Of a DNA stretch of 64,000 nucleotides, positions 17,923 through 26,161 are shown piece after piece (position 1 is the stretch's first letter; the number at the start of each line of letters is the position of its first letter). A model generated the notes under the pieces. That model was not told the DNA's origin. It did no database searches and saw nothing but the letters and a program-made list of their open reading frames with translations. The position numbers and the translations under genes are program-made. Location: positions 1 to 64,000 of the forward strand of contig NZ_BCQG01000013.1 of assembly GCF_001544315.1 (NCBI RefSeq). Direction: 5' to 3'. Source of the DNA: Geobacillus jurassicus NBRC 107829 (GTDB taxonomy: Bacteria > Bacillota > Bacilli > Bacillales > Anoxybacillaceae).

Positions 17923-18171
17923 TTGGAACCGATGTTATGCCCAAGCTGCAAAACGAACCGGACGCGGTTTCACCTCATCGAGCAGCATCCGCGCGCAGTG
18001 AAGATCGACCCGTACACCGGCGAGATTGAACAGGAATATACAAACGACGCGCTTGAACCGTTCCATCTTCCGTACCGCGGTCCGAGCTACCGCGTCCAAT
18101 GCGGCGTCTGCGGGCTCATCGAAGATGCGGACATGTTCATTCAGCGCGCCAAATCTTCCCCATTGAAGTGA
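17923..18171 (+). CDS. Small zinc-ribbon-like protein
   Basis: An 82-residue protein with an N-terminal CPSC pair and a C-terminal CGVC pair, the spacing of a split zinc ribbon. No membrane segment. The TTG at 17923 was chosen because GGAGGTGG ends six bases before it and the next ATG is too far away. I do not recognise the family; a metal-binding structural or nucleic-acid role is possible. A second small gene starts six bases after its stop codon. Confidence 0.7.
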   Translation: MEPMLCPSCKTNRTRFHLIEQHPRAVKIDPYTGEIEQEYTNDALEPFHLPYRGPSYRVQCGVCGLIEDADMFIQRAKSSPLK

Positions 18172-18176
18172 TCCAT

Positions 18177-18311
18177 ATGGCCAACAAAAAACAAACACCG
18201 TCTCCGCTCATCGATCAAAAACAACTCGTCAACGACAAGGCAAAAGCGATGCGGGAGCACGGCGATCAGCACATTCGCCGCGTCACGCCAAACGGCGCGG
18301 ACGGGCAATAA
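18177..18311 (+). CDS. Small hypothetical protein (44 aa)
   Basis: A very hydrophilic 44-residue protein starting MANKKQTPSPLIDQ and ending RRVTPNGADGQ, rich in Lys, Gln and Asp. It follows the zinc-ribbon-like gene by six bases, has only a weak AAGTGAT ribosome binding site, and is followed at once by a strong terminator. It could be translated by coupling with the upstream gene. The composition resembles small spore proteins, but no named family is recognised. Confidence 0.55.
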   Translation: MANKKQTPSPLIDQKQLVNDKAKAMREHGDQHIRRVTPNGADGQ

Positions 18312-18315
18312 GAGC

Positions 18316-18349
18316 AAGGCTTGCTTCCACAACGAAGCAAGCCCCTTTT
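18316..18349 (+). terminator. Rho-independent terminator
   Basis: GGCTTGCTT / GAAGCAAGCC stem followed by CCTTTT, ending the small two-gene unit. Confidence 0.85.
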
Positions 18350-18397
18350 GCATCAGCATGGCGGCCAGCGCGGCGCTAGTGTTGCGATAGACTGCTT

Positions 18398-19186
18398 CTA
18401 CCCATACATCGCCCACAGCCCGATATCGCGAAAACCAAGGCGGCGGTAGATGCGGCCGGCGTCCGGGTTGTCGTAAAACAGGCAAGGCATCTTCCCTTCA
18501 GCAAGCAAATCGCAAACGAGCTTCGCCACAATGGCGCTCGCATACCCTTTCCCTCGGTGCTCCTGATCCGTGCAGACGCCGACGATCATCGCCGACAGCG
18601 AATTTTCCGCCGATGTCGATGCCGTTGCTACCATCCGGCCGTCTTGTTCAATATAATACGTTCTTGCTGAATTTGTTTCCATCCCTTTCACCAGCATATC
18701 GCGGGACGACGGCCTCGTCTCAAATTCGGGAATGCGGCGCCGCAAGTCAAGAATCCGGTCGACATCCGCCAATCCGGCTTGTTTGACGGCAAAAGATCCG
18801 TTTTCTTGACGGGCATATTCATCCGTTTGGCATTCGCAAAAGTAAAGCGTCCGTTTCCGCCCGAGCGGCAGCCGCCCTTCGAACTGCTTGGCAATTTCCG
18901 CCTTGCCGGACAGCTGGATGGACGATGAGCGGGCTGTCTCGCGGATGAGACGGGCAACGCCATCGGCATCAAAATCGTCAGGCGCGTACGGAATGAAGGA
19001 ATCGTAATAGCGAAGCAGCACCGCCTTCAACGAGCCGGCATCGTCAAACTGCCCCCAAACATCCTGGAAATCGGCGTCATAGCCAAACGACTCAATATCG
19101 CCGATGATAAATAAGTTGAACGACGGATCTTGCCGCAAAAACGAAAATACTTGTTGGTGGTCTTCGGCCGTTAACCGGCGAATCAT
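18398..19186 (-). CDS. GNAT family N-acetyltransferase
   Basis: A 262-residue acetyltransferase with an N-terminal GNAT-like half and a C-terminal catalytic GNAT domain. The acetyl-CoA loop reads VCTDQEHRGKGYASAIV, followed by PCLFYDNPDAGRIYRRLGF. The ATG of MIRRLTAEDH follows GGGGGAG with correct spacing; the longer frame upstream lacks such a site. The substrate is unknown. It is convergent with the small gene pair and divergent from the DUF6154-like gene. Confidence 0.85.
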   Translation of the reverse strand: MIRRLTAEDHQQVFSFLRQDPSFNLFIIGDIESFGYDADFQDVWGQFDDAGSLKAVLLRYYDSFIPYAPDDFDADGVARLIRETARSSSIQLSGKAEIAKQFEGRLPLGRKRTLYFCECQTDEYARQENGSFAVKQAGLADVDRILDLRRRIPEFETRPSSRDMLVKGMETNSARTYYIEQDGRMVATASTSAENSLSAMIVGVCTDQEHRGKGYASAIVAKLVCDLLAEGKMPCLFYDNPDAGRIYRRLGFRDIGLWAMYG

Positions 19187-19351
19187 GGAGCTCCCCCGCT
19201 TTTCGGATGATATTTTTTTCATTATACTATGAATAATCACTGCTGCCAATGGCATTTGTGGCGCCAAAGTGAGAGACTGCCGATGCCGCCAGTCCGCATC
19301 GGCCAACTGCAAAGAAAGGAGGAAGCCCGCTCTCAAAAAAGCGAGGCGACT

Positions 19352-19609
19352 ATGCCGATGAAGTTTATTGACGAGCTGTACGAATACTACAAAGATCGAC
19401 TGACCGGAGATGAAGAAGACGCCGAAGCGGTGGCGATGTCGATTTTAGACGAGCTTGACCGCCGCGATGTGCTCAAGCTGATCAATGAGATGACGGATGA
19501 AGAGCTGCTTGGCATGTTTGGCTTGTACGTATTTGAAAGCTTGAAAGCGAAAATGGCCCGCGAAGGCCTCGGCGCGACGAGGCCGCAAGATGCGCCGCGC
19601 GTGCATTGA
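19352..19609 (+). CDS. Small conserved protein, DUF6154-like
   Basis: An acidic 85-residue helical protein (MPMKFIDELYEYYKDRLTG, EEDAEAVAMSILDEL) resembling the Bacillaceae DUF6154 family. The ATG at 19352 is preceded by GAGG five bases upstream. The protein is Glu/Asp- and Leu-rich and probably folds as a small helical bundle. Function unknown. Confidence 0.65.
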   Translation: MPMKFIDELYEYYKDRLTGDEEDAEAVAMSILDELDRRDVLKLINEMTDEELLGMFGLYVFESLKAKMAREGLGATRPQDAPRVH

Positions 19610-19610
19610 C

Positions 19611-19651
19611 AAAAAAAGCCTTTGCCCGTCACGAAAGAGATGGGCAAAGGC
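19611..19651 (-). terminator. Terminator behind the Uma2 pseudogene
   Basis: A perfect 10-bp stem (GCCTTTGCCC / GGGCAAAGGC) is followed on the minus strand by seven T. It is oriented for the broken Uma2 gene and convergent with the DUF6154-like gene. Confidence 0.8.
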
Positions 19652-19710
19652 GCTGATCGTTTCGAGCTAGAAGTTCCATATGAACTTCATACCATTGTTC
19701 TGCCGCTTCA

Positions 19711-20299
19711 TCATCGTTCTTCAAGCTGTTGCCATGAAAAAATGGGCGCGAGCGGAATCGCCAACCCTTTAAATTGCACAGAGCGCACCCTCGTCATTGG
19801 CTCCGTACGTGGCGATGCGTTCATAGGAGCCATCCCGCAGCGAATAGACATGCAGCATTTGGTTGAACGTGTCGACAATTCAATACTCGTTCACTCTATA
19901 ATGCTCGTACGCATAAAACTTTTCGCTGTAATCTTTTAAAGCCGTTGATGGCGACAACACTTCCACAACAAGTGCAGTCGGTCCGAAGCACCCTTTATCG
20001 GTGATTTGTTTTTGGTCACAAATAACAGCTATATCCGGTTGCACAATGTCGTCAGGCGTCTCATACGCTCCTTGTTCACTAAGAAAAACATCAAATGGAG
20101 CCATAAAGACAAAGCAGCGCTGATTTTGGAAAAAGCGGCGCAGCGCAAAATACAATTCGCCAACCACAAATTGATGCCGAGAAGACGGAGCAGGCGTCAT
20201 GTTGTATGCTTTCCCGCCAATCAGCTCCCAACGTCCTTCCCACGTTTTCCAATCGTCATACGTATACGTTTTTTCCGGATCGGGAATATTGGCCACCAT
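19711..20299 (-). pseudogene. Uma2-family endonuclease-like pseudogene
   Basis: The first 139 codons give a normal Uma2 (DUF820) nuclease-fold start: TYDDWKTWEGRWELIGGKAYNM shows the family opening, followed by VQPDIAVICD and ALVVEVLSPST with the PD-(D/E)xK-like core. The reading then hits TGA at 19880-19882, where the family has EYWIVD, so Trp has become stop. The frame continues as IVDTFNQMLHVYSLRDGSYE. Near 19790 an extra G (GAGGGTGCGC) shifts it again, after which QFKGLAIPLAPIFSWQQLEE completes the expected tail. Two independent lesions mean the gene is dead. The ATG at 20299 was taken as the original start. Confidence 0.85.
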
Positions 20300-20415
20300 C
20301 CCACCCCATTCCGCCACTCGTTTACTTTTAGCTTATCAAAAAAAGCAGGAAAAAAGGAAGGGAGAAGGAGCTGAACTGCAGCCTCTTAGACGAAAAAACA
20401 TTTTCCAGTCGCCGC

Positions 20416-21624
20416 TTATCGGTAAAATTGAACGTCATACCCTTCTTTCAGCAACACTTGGTAAATTTGCTGGATATGGTCTTCATTTTTCGTCTCGAGC
20501 GAAAAATGAATTTCCGCCTGGCCCGGCAGCACTTTAGCGCCGATGCGCTGATGGTGGATCGACATGACGTTCGCCTCAAGCTCGGCGATGATGCGGAGCA
20601 GTTTGTTCAACTGGCCCGGCTTGTCGGAAATGACGGTCGTAAACGTCACAAACCGGCCGGCTTCGACAAGCCCTCGCTCAATGATGCGGGAAATGAGCGT
20701 CACATCGACGTTGCCGCCGCTCAACACGGCAGCGACCTTTTTGCCGCGAAACGGGAGCTTTTGATACAACAGCGCCGCCAGCGGGCAAGCCGCCGCTCCT
20801 TCGACCAACAGCTTGTTCCGTTCCAACAAATACAGCATCGTCCGCGAAATTTCCGCTTCCTCAACGCAAACGACGCCATCGACATATTGCTCAATGTATT
20901 GGTACGTAATGTTGCCCGGCTTTTTCACCGCGATGCCATCCGCAATCGTTTCCGACGCGGCGATGGCCACCGGCTGTTTATGGCGCAAAGCGGCCGTCAT
21001 GCCAGGGCAAGCTGACGATTCGACGCCGTATACTTCGACCGACGGTTTTAGCTGTTTTAAGGTGAAAGCCAGCCCGGCCAGCAGCCCACCGCCGCCGACA
21101 GGGCAAAGGACGACGTCGACATCGGGAAGCTGTTCCATCAACTCCAAGCCGATCGTCCCTTGGCCGGCCATGACAGCCAAGTCATCAAACGGATGCACAA
21201 ACGTCATCGCCCGTTCGCGCTGCAGCTCAAGCGCATGCTCGAGCGACTCATCAAACACATCGCCATATAGCACGACTTCCGCTCCGTAGCTTTTCGTCGC
21301 CTCAATTTTGCTGAGCGGCGCCCCTTTCGGCATGACGATCGTGCACGGAATGCCAAGCATGCCGCTTGCATAGGCGACCCCTTGGGCGTGATTGCCGGCT
21401 GAGGCGGCGATAACGCCGCGCGCTCGCTCTTCGTCGGTCAACGACATAATTTTATTGAATGACCCTCTTACTTTAAACGAACCTGTTTTTTGCAAGTTTT
21501 CAAGTTTCATATATACATCATTGCCGGACAGCCGGCTGAACGTTTGCGAATGTTCAAGCGGCGTTTCATGAACAACGCCTTTCATTTTCATCCGCGCTTG
21601 TTCAATGTCTGTCAACGTCAACAT
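20416..21624 (-). CDS. ilvA: Threonine ammonia-lyase (threonine dehydratase)
   Basis: PLP enzyme of 402 residues deaminating threonine to 2-oxobutanoate, the first step of isoleucine synthesis or of threonine catabolism. The Schiff-base Lys is in KTGSFKVRGSFN. The phosphate-binding PVGGGGLLAG and the ASAGNHAQGVAYA loop are clear. A single C-terminal ACT domain (about residues 325-402) resembles IlvA/TdcB of Firmicutes. The ATG at 21624 matches family starts; an upstream in-frame ATG would add 21 residues. No T-box is visible upstream. Biosynthetic versus catabolic role is not settled by sequence. Confidence 0.9.
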   Translation of the reverse strand: MLTLTDIEQARMKMKGVVHETPLEHSQTFSRLSGNDVYMKLENLQKTGSFKVRGSFNKIMSLTDEERARGVIAASAGNHAQGVAYASGMLGIPCTIVMPKGAPLSKIEATKSYGAEVVLYGDVFDESLEHALELQRERAMTFVHPFDDLAVMAGQGTIGLELMEQLPDVDVVLCPVGGGGLLAGLAFTLKQLKPSVEVYGVESSACPGMTAALRHKQPVAIAASETIADGIAVKKPGNITYQYIEQYVDGVVCVEEAEISRTMLYLLERNKLLVEGAAACPLAALLYQKLPFRGKKVAAVLSGGNVDVTLISRIIERGLVEAGRFVTFTTVISDKPGQLNKLLRIIAELEANVMSIHHQRIGAKVLPGQAEIHFSLETKNEDHIQQIYQVLLKEGYDVQFYR

Positions 21625-21676
21625 CACCAAACCACCCTTTCTGATCAAGGCGACCAATTCTTTTGTGCCCCGTTTT

Positions 21677-21706
21677 ATTATATACAAAACGTTTTGCCGC
21701 CGACAA
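21677..21706 (-). promoter_or_regulatory. Promoter of ilvA
   Basis: Minus-strand TTGTCG and consensus TATAAT separated by 18 bp, with an AAAACGTTTT palindrome in the spacer. Confidence 0.55.
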
Positions 21707-21989
21707 ATTGTTGCCTGCTCAGGACTGTATTGGTTGTTTGCCGCCCGCAGTCGAGCAGGCTGTTCGTTTCTTCTGACCTGCTGTTGTGTTAGATTTTAGT
21801 TGATTATTTAGCACATAGTTCTGTAATAAAATTCTCATGATGAAGGTTCAACTCGAATTAAGCGGCTCTTGTTGAGGTTTTTTATTTAGAATATAGTTCT
21901 TTGAATGCAAAACAAGTTCGGAATAGGCAAATATGAATGTATTTGCTAATATGTAAAGAAAAGAATTCGGAACGCGAAAGGATGAAGCT
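21707..21989. other. AT-rich intergenic stretch with an imperfect direct repeat
   Basis: No gene is visible. The sequence is markedly more AT-rich than its surroundings. A 19-bp unit occurs at 21804-21822 and again at 21882-21900 with 17 of 19 identical positions. This could be a remnant of an inserted element or a regulatory region for the divergent ilvA and alaX-like genes. Confidence 0.5.
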
Positions 21990-23174
21990 GTGGTGACCAA
22001 AAAGTTGTACTATACAGCGCCGGACGTCGCGGCGTGGACGACGACGGTGACAGGTATCCGCCAAGACGGCGAAACGTATGTCGTCACATTGGCGGAAACC
22101 GGGTTTTACCCGGAAGGCGGCGGCCAACCGTCTGACGCCGGCACGATCGCCGGGCTGCCGGTGCTCGAAGTGTTTGAAGAAAACGAGGAAGTGTACCATC
22201 GCCTTCCCGCTCCCCCGGGAACGGGCGCTGTTTCGTGCGCCATCGATATGGCCCGGCGCCGCGACCATACGCAGCAGCATAGCGGCCAACATCTGCTGTC
22301 CGCTGTCTTCATCGAGCAGCTCGGCGCGGAAACAGTCAGTTTTCACCTCGGACGCGATGTCGTCACGATCGATTTGGCGATCGAAGCGCTGTCTGAACAA
22401 GAGCTGTTGGCGGCGGAAAACCGAGCCAACGAGCTCATTTACGCTAATCTTCCGGTTGAGACGTACTGGGTGACGCCTGAGAAAGCGGAACGGATGCCGT
22501 TTCGCAAACGGCCGGATGTGAGCGGCAATGTACGTGTCGTTGAGATCAAAGGCATCGATTTATCGGCTTGCTGCGGCACCCATGTGAAACGGACGGGCGA
22601 AATCGGCCTCATCAAATTGCTAAAAGCCGAGCGTCATCGCGGCATGACGCGCCTCTCTTTCCTTTGCGGCCAGCGGGCGCTTGCTGATTACCAACAGTCC
22701 CACCGCATCGTGCAGGCGGCCGCCGGACGGTTCGGGACGAGCCGCGGCCAGCTGCTTGAGGTGATCGCGAAATGGGAACACGAGAAAAAGGAGCTGGAAA
22801 AACGGCTGCGCCAATACGAAGGGATCGTCTTTGCGGTCGAAGGGGAACGTGCCGCTGCCAAGCCAGGGCGGATGGTCATCGGCCGCTACAGTCAGTATGG
22901 GGCGAAAGAGCTGCAAACAATCGCCCGCCTCATCGCCGACCGCTACGGCAAAACATCGCTGCTCGCCTCTTTGACGGATTGGCGCGCCGTCATTGTCAAA
23001 GCTCCATCTTCCCCGCTCCATGCGGGAAACTGGCTGAAAGAACAAGCCGCTCCGTTTGGCGGCAAAGGGGGAGGCAATGAACGGCAAGCTCAAGCGTTTT
23101 TTCCATCTCTTGAGTCGCTTGAGCAATTTCTCGCCCGCGTGGAGACGGCAAACATCGATGACCGTTCCTATTAA
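21990..23174 (+). CDS. Alanyl-tRNA editing protein, AlaX-L type
   Basis: A 394-residue stand-alone relative of the AlaRS editing domain that hydrolyses mischarged Ser- or Gly-tRNA(Ala). The zinc site is complete: HTQQHSGQH supplies the HxxxH pair and CCGTHVKRTGEIG supplies Cys and His. The early GFYPEGGGQPSD is the typical editing-domain motif. After a coiled-coil stretch (HEKKELEKRLRQYE) the C-terminus forms a DHHA1 domain ending FGGKGGGNERQAQ. The tandem GTG start follows AAAGGATG. It stands alone, and the terminator downstream is strong. Confidence 0.88.
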   Translation: MVTKKLYYTAPDVAAWTTTVTGIRQDGETYVVTLAETGFYPEGGGQPSDAGTIAGLPVLEVFEENEEVYHRLPAPPGTGAVSCAIDMARRRDHTQQHSGQHLLSAVFIEQLGAETVSFHLGRDVVTIDLAIEALSEQELLAAENRANELIYANLPVETYWVTPEKAERMPFRKRPDVSGNVRVVEIKGIDLSACCGTHVKRTGEIGLIKLLKAERHRGMTRLSFLCGQRALADYQQSHRIVQAAAGRFGTSRGQLLEVIAKWEHEKKELEKRLRQYEGIVFAVEGERAAAKPGRMVIGRYSQYGAKELQTIARLIADRYGKTSLLASLTDWRAVIVKAPSSPLHAGNWLKEQAAPFGGKGGGNERQAQAFFPSLESLEQFLARVETANIDDRSY

Positions 23175-23214
23175 TGCCGGTTGGGGGCATGGCCATTCCA
23201 CATTGGGCGCCCGA

Positions 23215-23262
23215 GCGCCGGCCAATAGGACATTCGCCGTAGCCAATGGCCGGCGGTTTTTG
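23215..23262 (+). terminator. Terminator of the alaX-like gene
   Basis: CGCCGGCCA and TGGCCGGCG arms are followed by GTTTTTG. Confidence 0.8.
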
Positions 23263-23305
23263 TAAAAAATGAGAAACGGGATGTGCAGCTAAGGAGTTGG
23301 GAAAG

Positions 23306-24568
23306 ATGGATGACCGATTGGTACAACCGCAAACCGAAGAGCTTGAGCGAAAGCTGCGCGCCTATGAGCGGCTTATTGAAAGACTTCCGTTTCCGTTCAC
23401 CTTTGCCGATTACGAAAGTGGAATCGCCATCGAAAAAAAGCGCGGCGACGTCCGGCCGCACCTTCGCGCCATTCCGCCGTCCCTTGAAAAGGAAGCGGAA
23501 TGGCAGTGGGATATTGACTTGTATCGCGACGTGCCGTTTGAAAAAGTAGAAGCCTTTTTGACGCCGTTGCTCGATCTTGTTCCACACCATATCGTCTTTG
23601 TCGACGCCCAAGGGATCATCACACTTTGCAATTTGCAGGCGGCTGTTGACACCGGCGTGGATCGCGACGCCATCATTGGCAAGCATATTCGCGAGCTGCT
23701 GAAGCTCCCTGATGAACTGATCGCGACGCTCCAGTCGCTCGAAAAAGGCGAGCCGCTTTATAATCACGAGGTGCTTGACCGGTTTTACGGCATCGTCAAC
23801 ACCCGCTTTATTTACAACGATGATGGATCGGTCAAACGGGTCATCAGTATGTTTCAGTCGCTCAACATGATGAAAGAAACGGAAAAGCTGGCGGTCGCCG
23901 GCCGCATCGCCGCCGGCATCGCCCATGAAATCCGCAATCCGCTGACGACGGTGCGCGGGTATTTGCAACTGTTGAAAAGCGACTTGCCGGATCGCATCGC
24001 CTCGCTCGTTGAGCGGCTTTTAATTCCTGAGCTCGACCGGGCGAACGACATCATCACTGATTTTTTGAATATCGCCAAGCCAGCCGACGTCAAACTGGAG
24101 ACGTTCAACTTGCACCGCTTTTTGCGCGACGATGTCGGCGTCCTATTGCAGAGCGAGGCGCTGTTGCATAACGTTGACGTCCATTTTGACCTTGATGGCC
24201 AGCTTGACGATTACGAAATGAACGGCGACCGCAGCCAGCTTTTGCAAGTGTTTTTAAACTTATTTCGCAACGCCGTGGAAGCGAAAGTGGCGAAAACGAT
24301 GACGGTGTCGATCTGCAGCCGAAAAATCAACCATCTCGTTCAGCTTCGCTTCTGCGACGATGGGCCCGGCATTCCGCCGTCGGTCATCGACCATGTTTTC
24401 GATCCGTTTTTTTCAACGAAGGAAACGGGAACCGGGCTCGGCCTGTCATTATCGAAAAAAATCGTCGAACTGCATCGCGGGACGATGAAAGTGCAAAGCG
24501 ACACGTGCGGTACGTGTTTTTTGATCGAATTTCCACTTTGCATCCAGCCGCCGTTTCTTTCGTCATAA
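23306..24568 (+). CDS. PAS-domain sensor histidine kinase (sporulation-kinase type)
   Basis: A soluble 420-residue kinase with no membrane segment. A PAS domain covers about residues 85-185 (PHHIVFVDAQGIITLCN). It is followed by HisKA with AGIAHEIRNPLTTVRG (phospho-acceptor His207) and HATPase_c with NLFRNAVEA, DDGPGIP and TGTGLGLSLSKKI. The HisKA part closely resembles KinA/KinE-type phosphorelay kinases. The ATG follows AAGGAG by nine bases. No response regulator is adjacent. A KinE- or KinA-like role is likely, but the exact ortholog is uncertain. Confidence 0.85.
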   Translation: MDDRLVQPQTEELERKLRAYERLIERLPFPFTFADYESGIAIEKKRGDVRPHLRAIPPSLEKEAEWQWDIDLYRDVPFEKVEAFLTPLLDLVPHHIVFVDAQGIITLCNLQAAVDTGVDRDAIIGKHIRELLKLPDELIATLQSLEKGEPLYNHEVLDRFYGIVNTRFIYNDDGSVKRVISMFQSLNMMKETEKLAVAGRIAAGIAHEIRNPLTTVRGYLQLLKSDLPDRIASLVERLLIPELDRANDIITDFLNIAKPADVKLETFNLHRFLRDDVGVLLQSEALLHNVDVHFDLDGQLDDYEMNGDRSQLLQVFLNLFRNAVEAKVAKTMTVSICSRKINHLVQLRFCDDGPGIPPSVIDHVFDPFFSTKETGTGLGLSLSKKIVELHRGTMKVQSDTCGTCFLIEFPLCIQPPFLSS

Positions 24569-24569
24569 A

Positions 24570-24612
24570 CCGCTTCCGAAGAGGGGGGAGGCCATCCCGG
24601 CTTCGGAAGCGG
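24570..24612. repeat. Perfect 12-bp inverted repeat between kinase and MATE genes
   Basis: CCGCTTCCGAAG pairs perfectly with CTTCGGAAGCGG across a 19-base loop that contains AGGGGGGAGG. There is no T-run after the stem, so a terminator function is unproven. Confidence 0.6.
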
Positions 24613-24667
24613 AGAAATTGATGATTTAGAACAATGTGTAACTTTATCACGGAAAAGGAGGGCCATT

Positions 24668-26035
24668 ATGGCAACGACCGCTCCGCCCAACGGCAAATGG
24701 CGGCGCCTGTTCGCCTTGTTTCTTCCCATTTTTGTTTCGCAAACCGGCCAATATGCCATGAACTTTGTTGATGTCGCCATGTCCGGTCATGCGAGCGCCG
24801 AAGACCTCGCTGGCGTGGCGATTGGCTCAAGCTTATGGGTGCCGATATTCACAGGGGTCGGCGGCATTTTGCTCGCCCTGTCTCCAATCGTCTCCCATCA
24901 TTTCGGCGCCGGACGGCATGAGGACATCGCCCGCACCGTCACCCAAGCGCTTTATTTGGCTGTTGCGATCGCCCTCGCCATCATCGCAGCCGGCGCCGCC
25001 GCCTTGCCGTTCATTTTGGGCCGGATGCAGTTGGAAGAAGGCGTCCGCCATATCGCCTTTCATTACTTGTTCGCGTTGTCGTTCGGGATCATCCCACTGT
25101 TCCTTTATTCCGTGCTCCGCTATTTCATCGATGCGCTCGGGCAGACAAAAGTGACGATGTGGATTACGCTGACCGCCTTGCCGGTCAACGTGCTGTTCAA
25201 CTGGCTGTTGATTTACGGTCACGGCGGGTTTCCACGCCTTGGCGGCATCGGCACTGGTTATGCGACGGCGATCACGTATGCGTACTGCTTCGCGGCCGCT
25301 GCCTTTGCCGCCTTGAAATTTCGCCGCTTGGCTCCATATCGCGTGCTCGTCCGTTTTTACCGTCCGTCATGGGCCGCATGGAAAGAGCTGCTGAAAACCG
25401 GGGTGCCGATCGGGTCGGCCATCTTTTTTGAAACGAGCATTTTTGCCGCCGTCACGTTGCTTGTCGGCCGGTTTGGAGCGGAAACAGTGGCCGCCCATCA
25501 AAGCGCCCTCAACTTCGCTTCGCTGTTGTATATGATTCCGCTTAGCTTATCGATGGCGCTGACAATCGCGGTCGGTTTCGAGGCGGGAGCCAACCGTTAT
25601 GAAGATGCGAAACAATATTGCTTGATCGGCATCACCCTCGCCTTGGCCGTCGCGGCGGCTGCCGCGCTGTTCCTTTTCGCCTTCCGCGGCCATATCGCCC
25701 GGCTGTATACAAACGATCCGGACGTGGCGGCGCTGACCGGGAAGTTTTTGTTGTATGCAATCTTTTTCCAGTTTTCCGACGCCATCGCCGCTCCGATTCA
25801 AGGGGCGCTGCGCGGCTATAAAGAGGTGAACGCCGTTTTTTGGGCCGCCCTTGTCGCTTATTGGGGCGTCGGGCTTCCGCTTGGTTGCGCGCTCGCGCTA
25901 TGGACGAATGCTGAAGCGTTCGGCTATTGGATCGGCCTGATCGCCGGATTGGCAGCGGGCGCACTGTTTCTCAGCTTTCGCCTGCGGGCCGTTTGGCGCA
26001 GGCATGGCAGCGGGCGCGCGCCGCTCGCCTCTTAA
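24668..26035 (+). CDS. MATE family efflux transporter
   Basis: A 455-residue multidrug and toxin extrusion protein with about 12 membrane helices in two homologous MatE halves. Family features include FVSQTGQYAMNFVDVAMSGH at the N-terminus, the SPIVSHHFGAGR loop, and the second-half GVPIGSAIFFETSIF and VGFEAGANRYEDA. The ATG follows AAAAGGAGGG. It probably exports organic cations or drugs using an ion gradient. B. subtilis YisQ/YojI are likely relatives. No regulator is adjacent. Confidence 0.88.
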   Translation: MATTAPPNGKWRRLFALFLPIFVSQTGQYAMNFVDVAMSGHASAEDLAGVAIGSSLWVPIFTGVGGILLALSPIVSHHFGAGRHEDIARTVTQALYLAVAIALAIIAAGAAALPFILGRMQLEEGVRHIAFHYLFALSFGIIPLFLYSVLRYFIDALGQTKVTMWITLTALPVNVLFNWLLIYGHGGFPRLGGIGTGYATAITYAYCFAAAAFAALKFRRLAPYRVLVRFYRPSWAAWKELLKTGVPIGSAIFFETSIFAAVTLLVGRFGAETVAAHQSALNFASLLYMIPLSLSMALTIAVGFEAGANRYEDAKQYCLIGITLALAVAAAAALFLFAFRGHIARLYTNDPDVAALTGKFLLYAIFFQFSDAIAAPIQGALRGYKEVNAVFWAALVAYWGVGLPLGCALALWTNAEAFGYWIGLIAGLAAGALFLSFRLRAVWRRHGSGRAPLAS

Positions 26036-26063
26036 GGCGGATCGGCCCGGGCAGCATCCATAA

Positions 26064-26103
26064 ACAAAAAGGGGACATCCCGAGCATGACGGGATCCCCT
26101 TCC
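26064..26103. terminator. Terminator between convergent MATE and DUF1028 genes
   Basis: AAGGGGACATCCCG pairs with CGGGATCCCCTT (one bulge). On the minus strand TTTTTGTTT follows, so it best serves the DUF1028 gene. Confidence 0.75.
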
Positions 26104-26161
26104 TCCTTCAAGCATTGAAACGATTGATCCGGGGCGTTCCGGTTTGACAACCGACGGCCGC

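Noticed and set aside
21625..21989. T-box leader upstream of ilvA
   Set aside because: No T-box sequence, specifier hairpin or terminator/antiterminator pair could be found.
24570..24612. Strong rho-independent terminator for the PAS kinase gene
   Set aside because: The stem is perfect but no T-run follows on either strand, so it is listed as an inverted repeat only.
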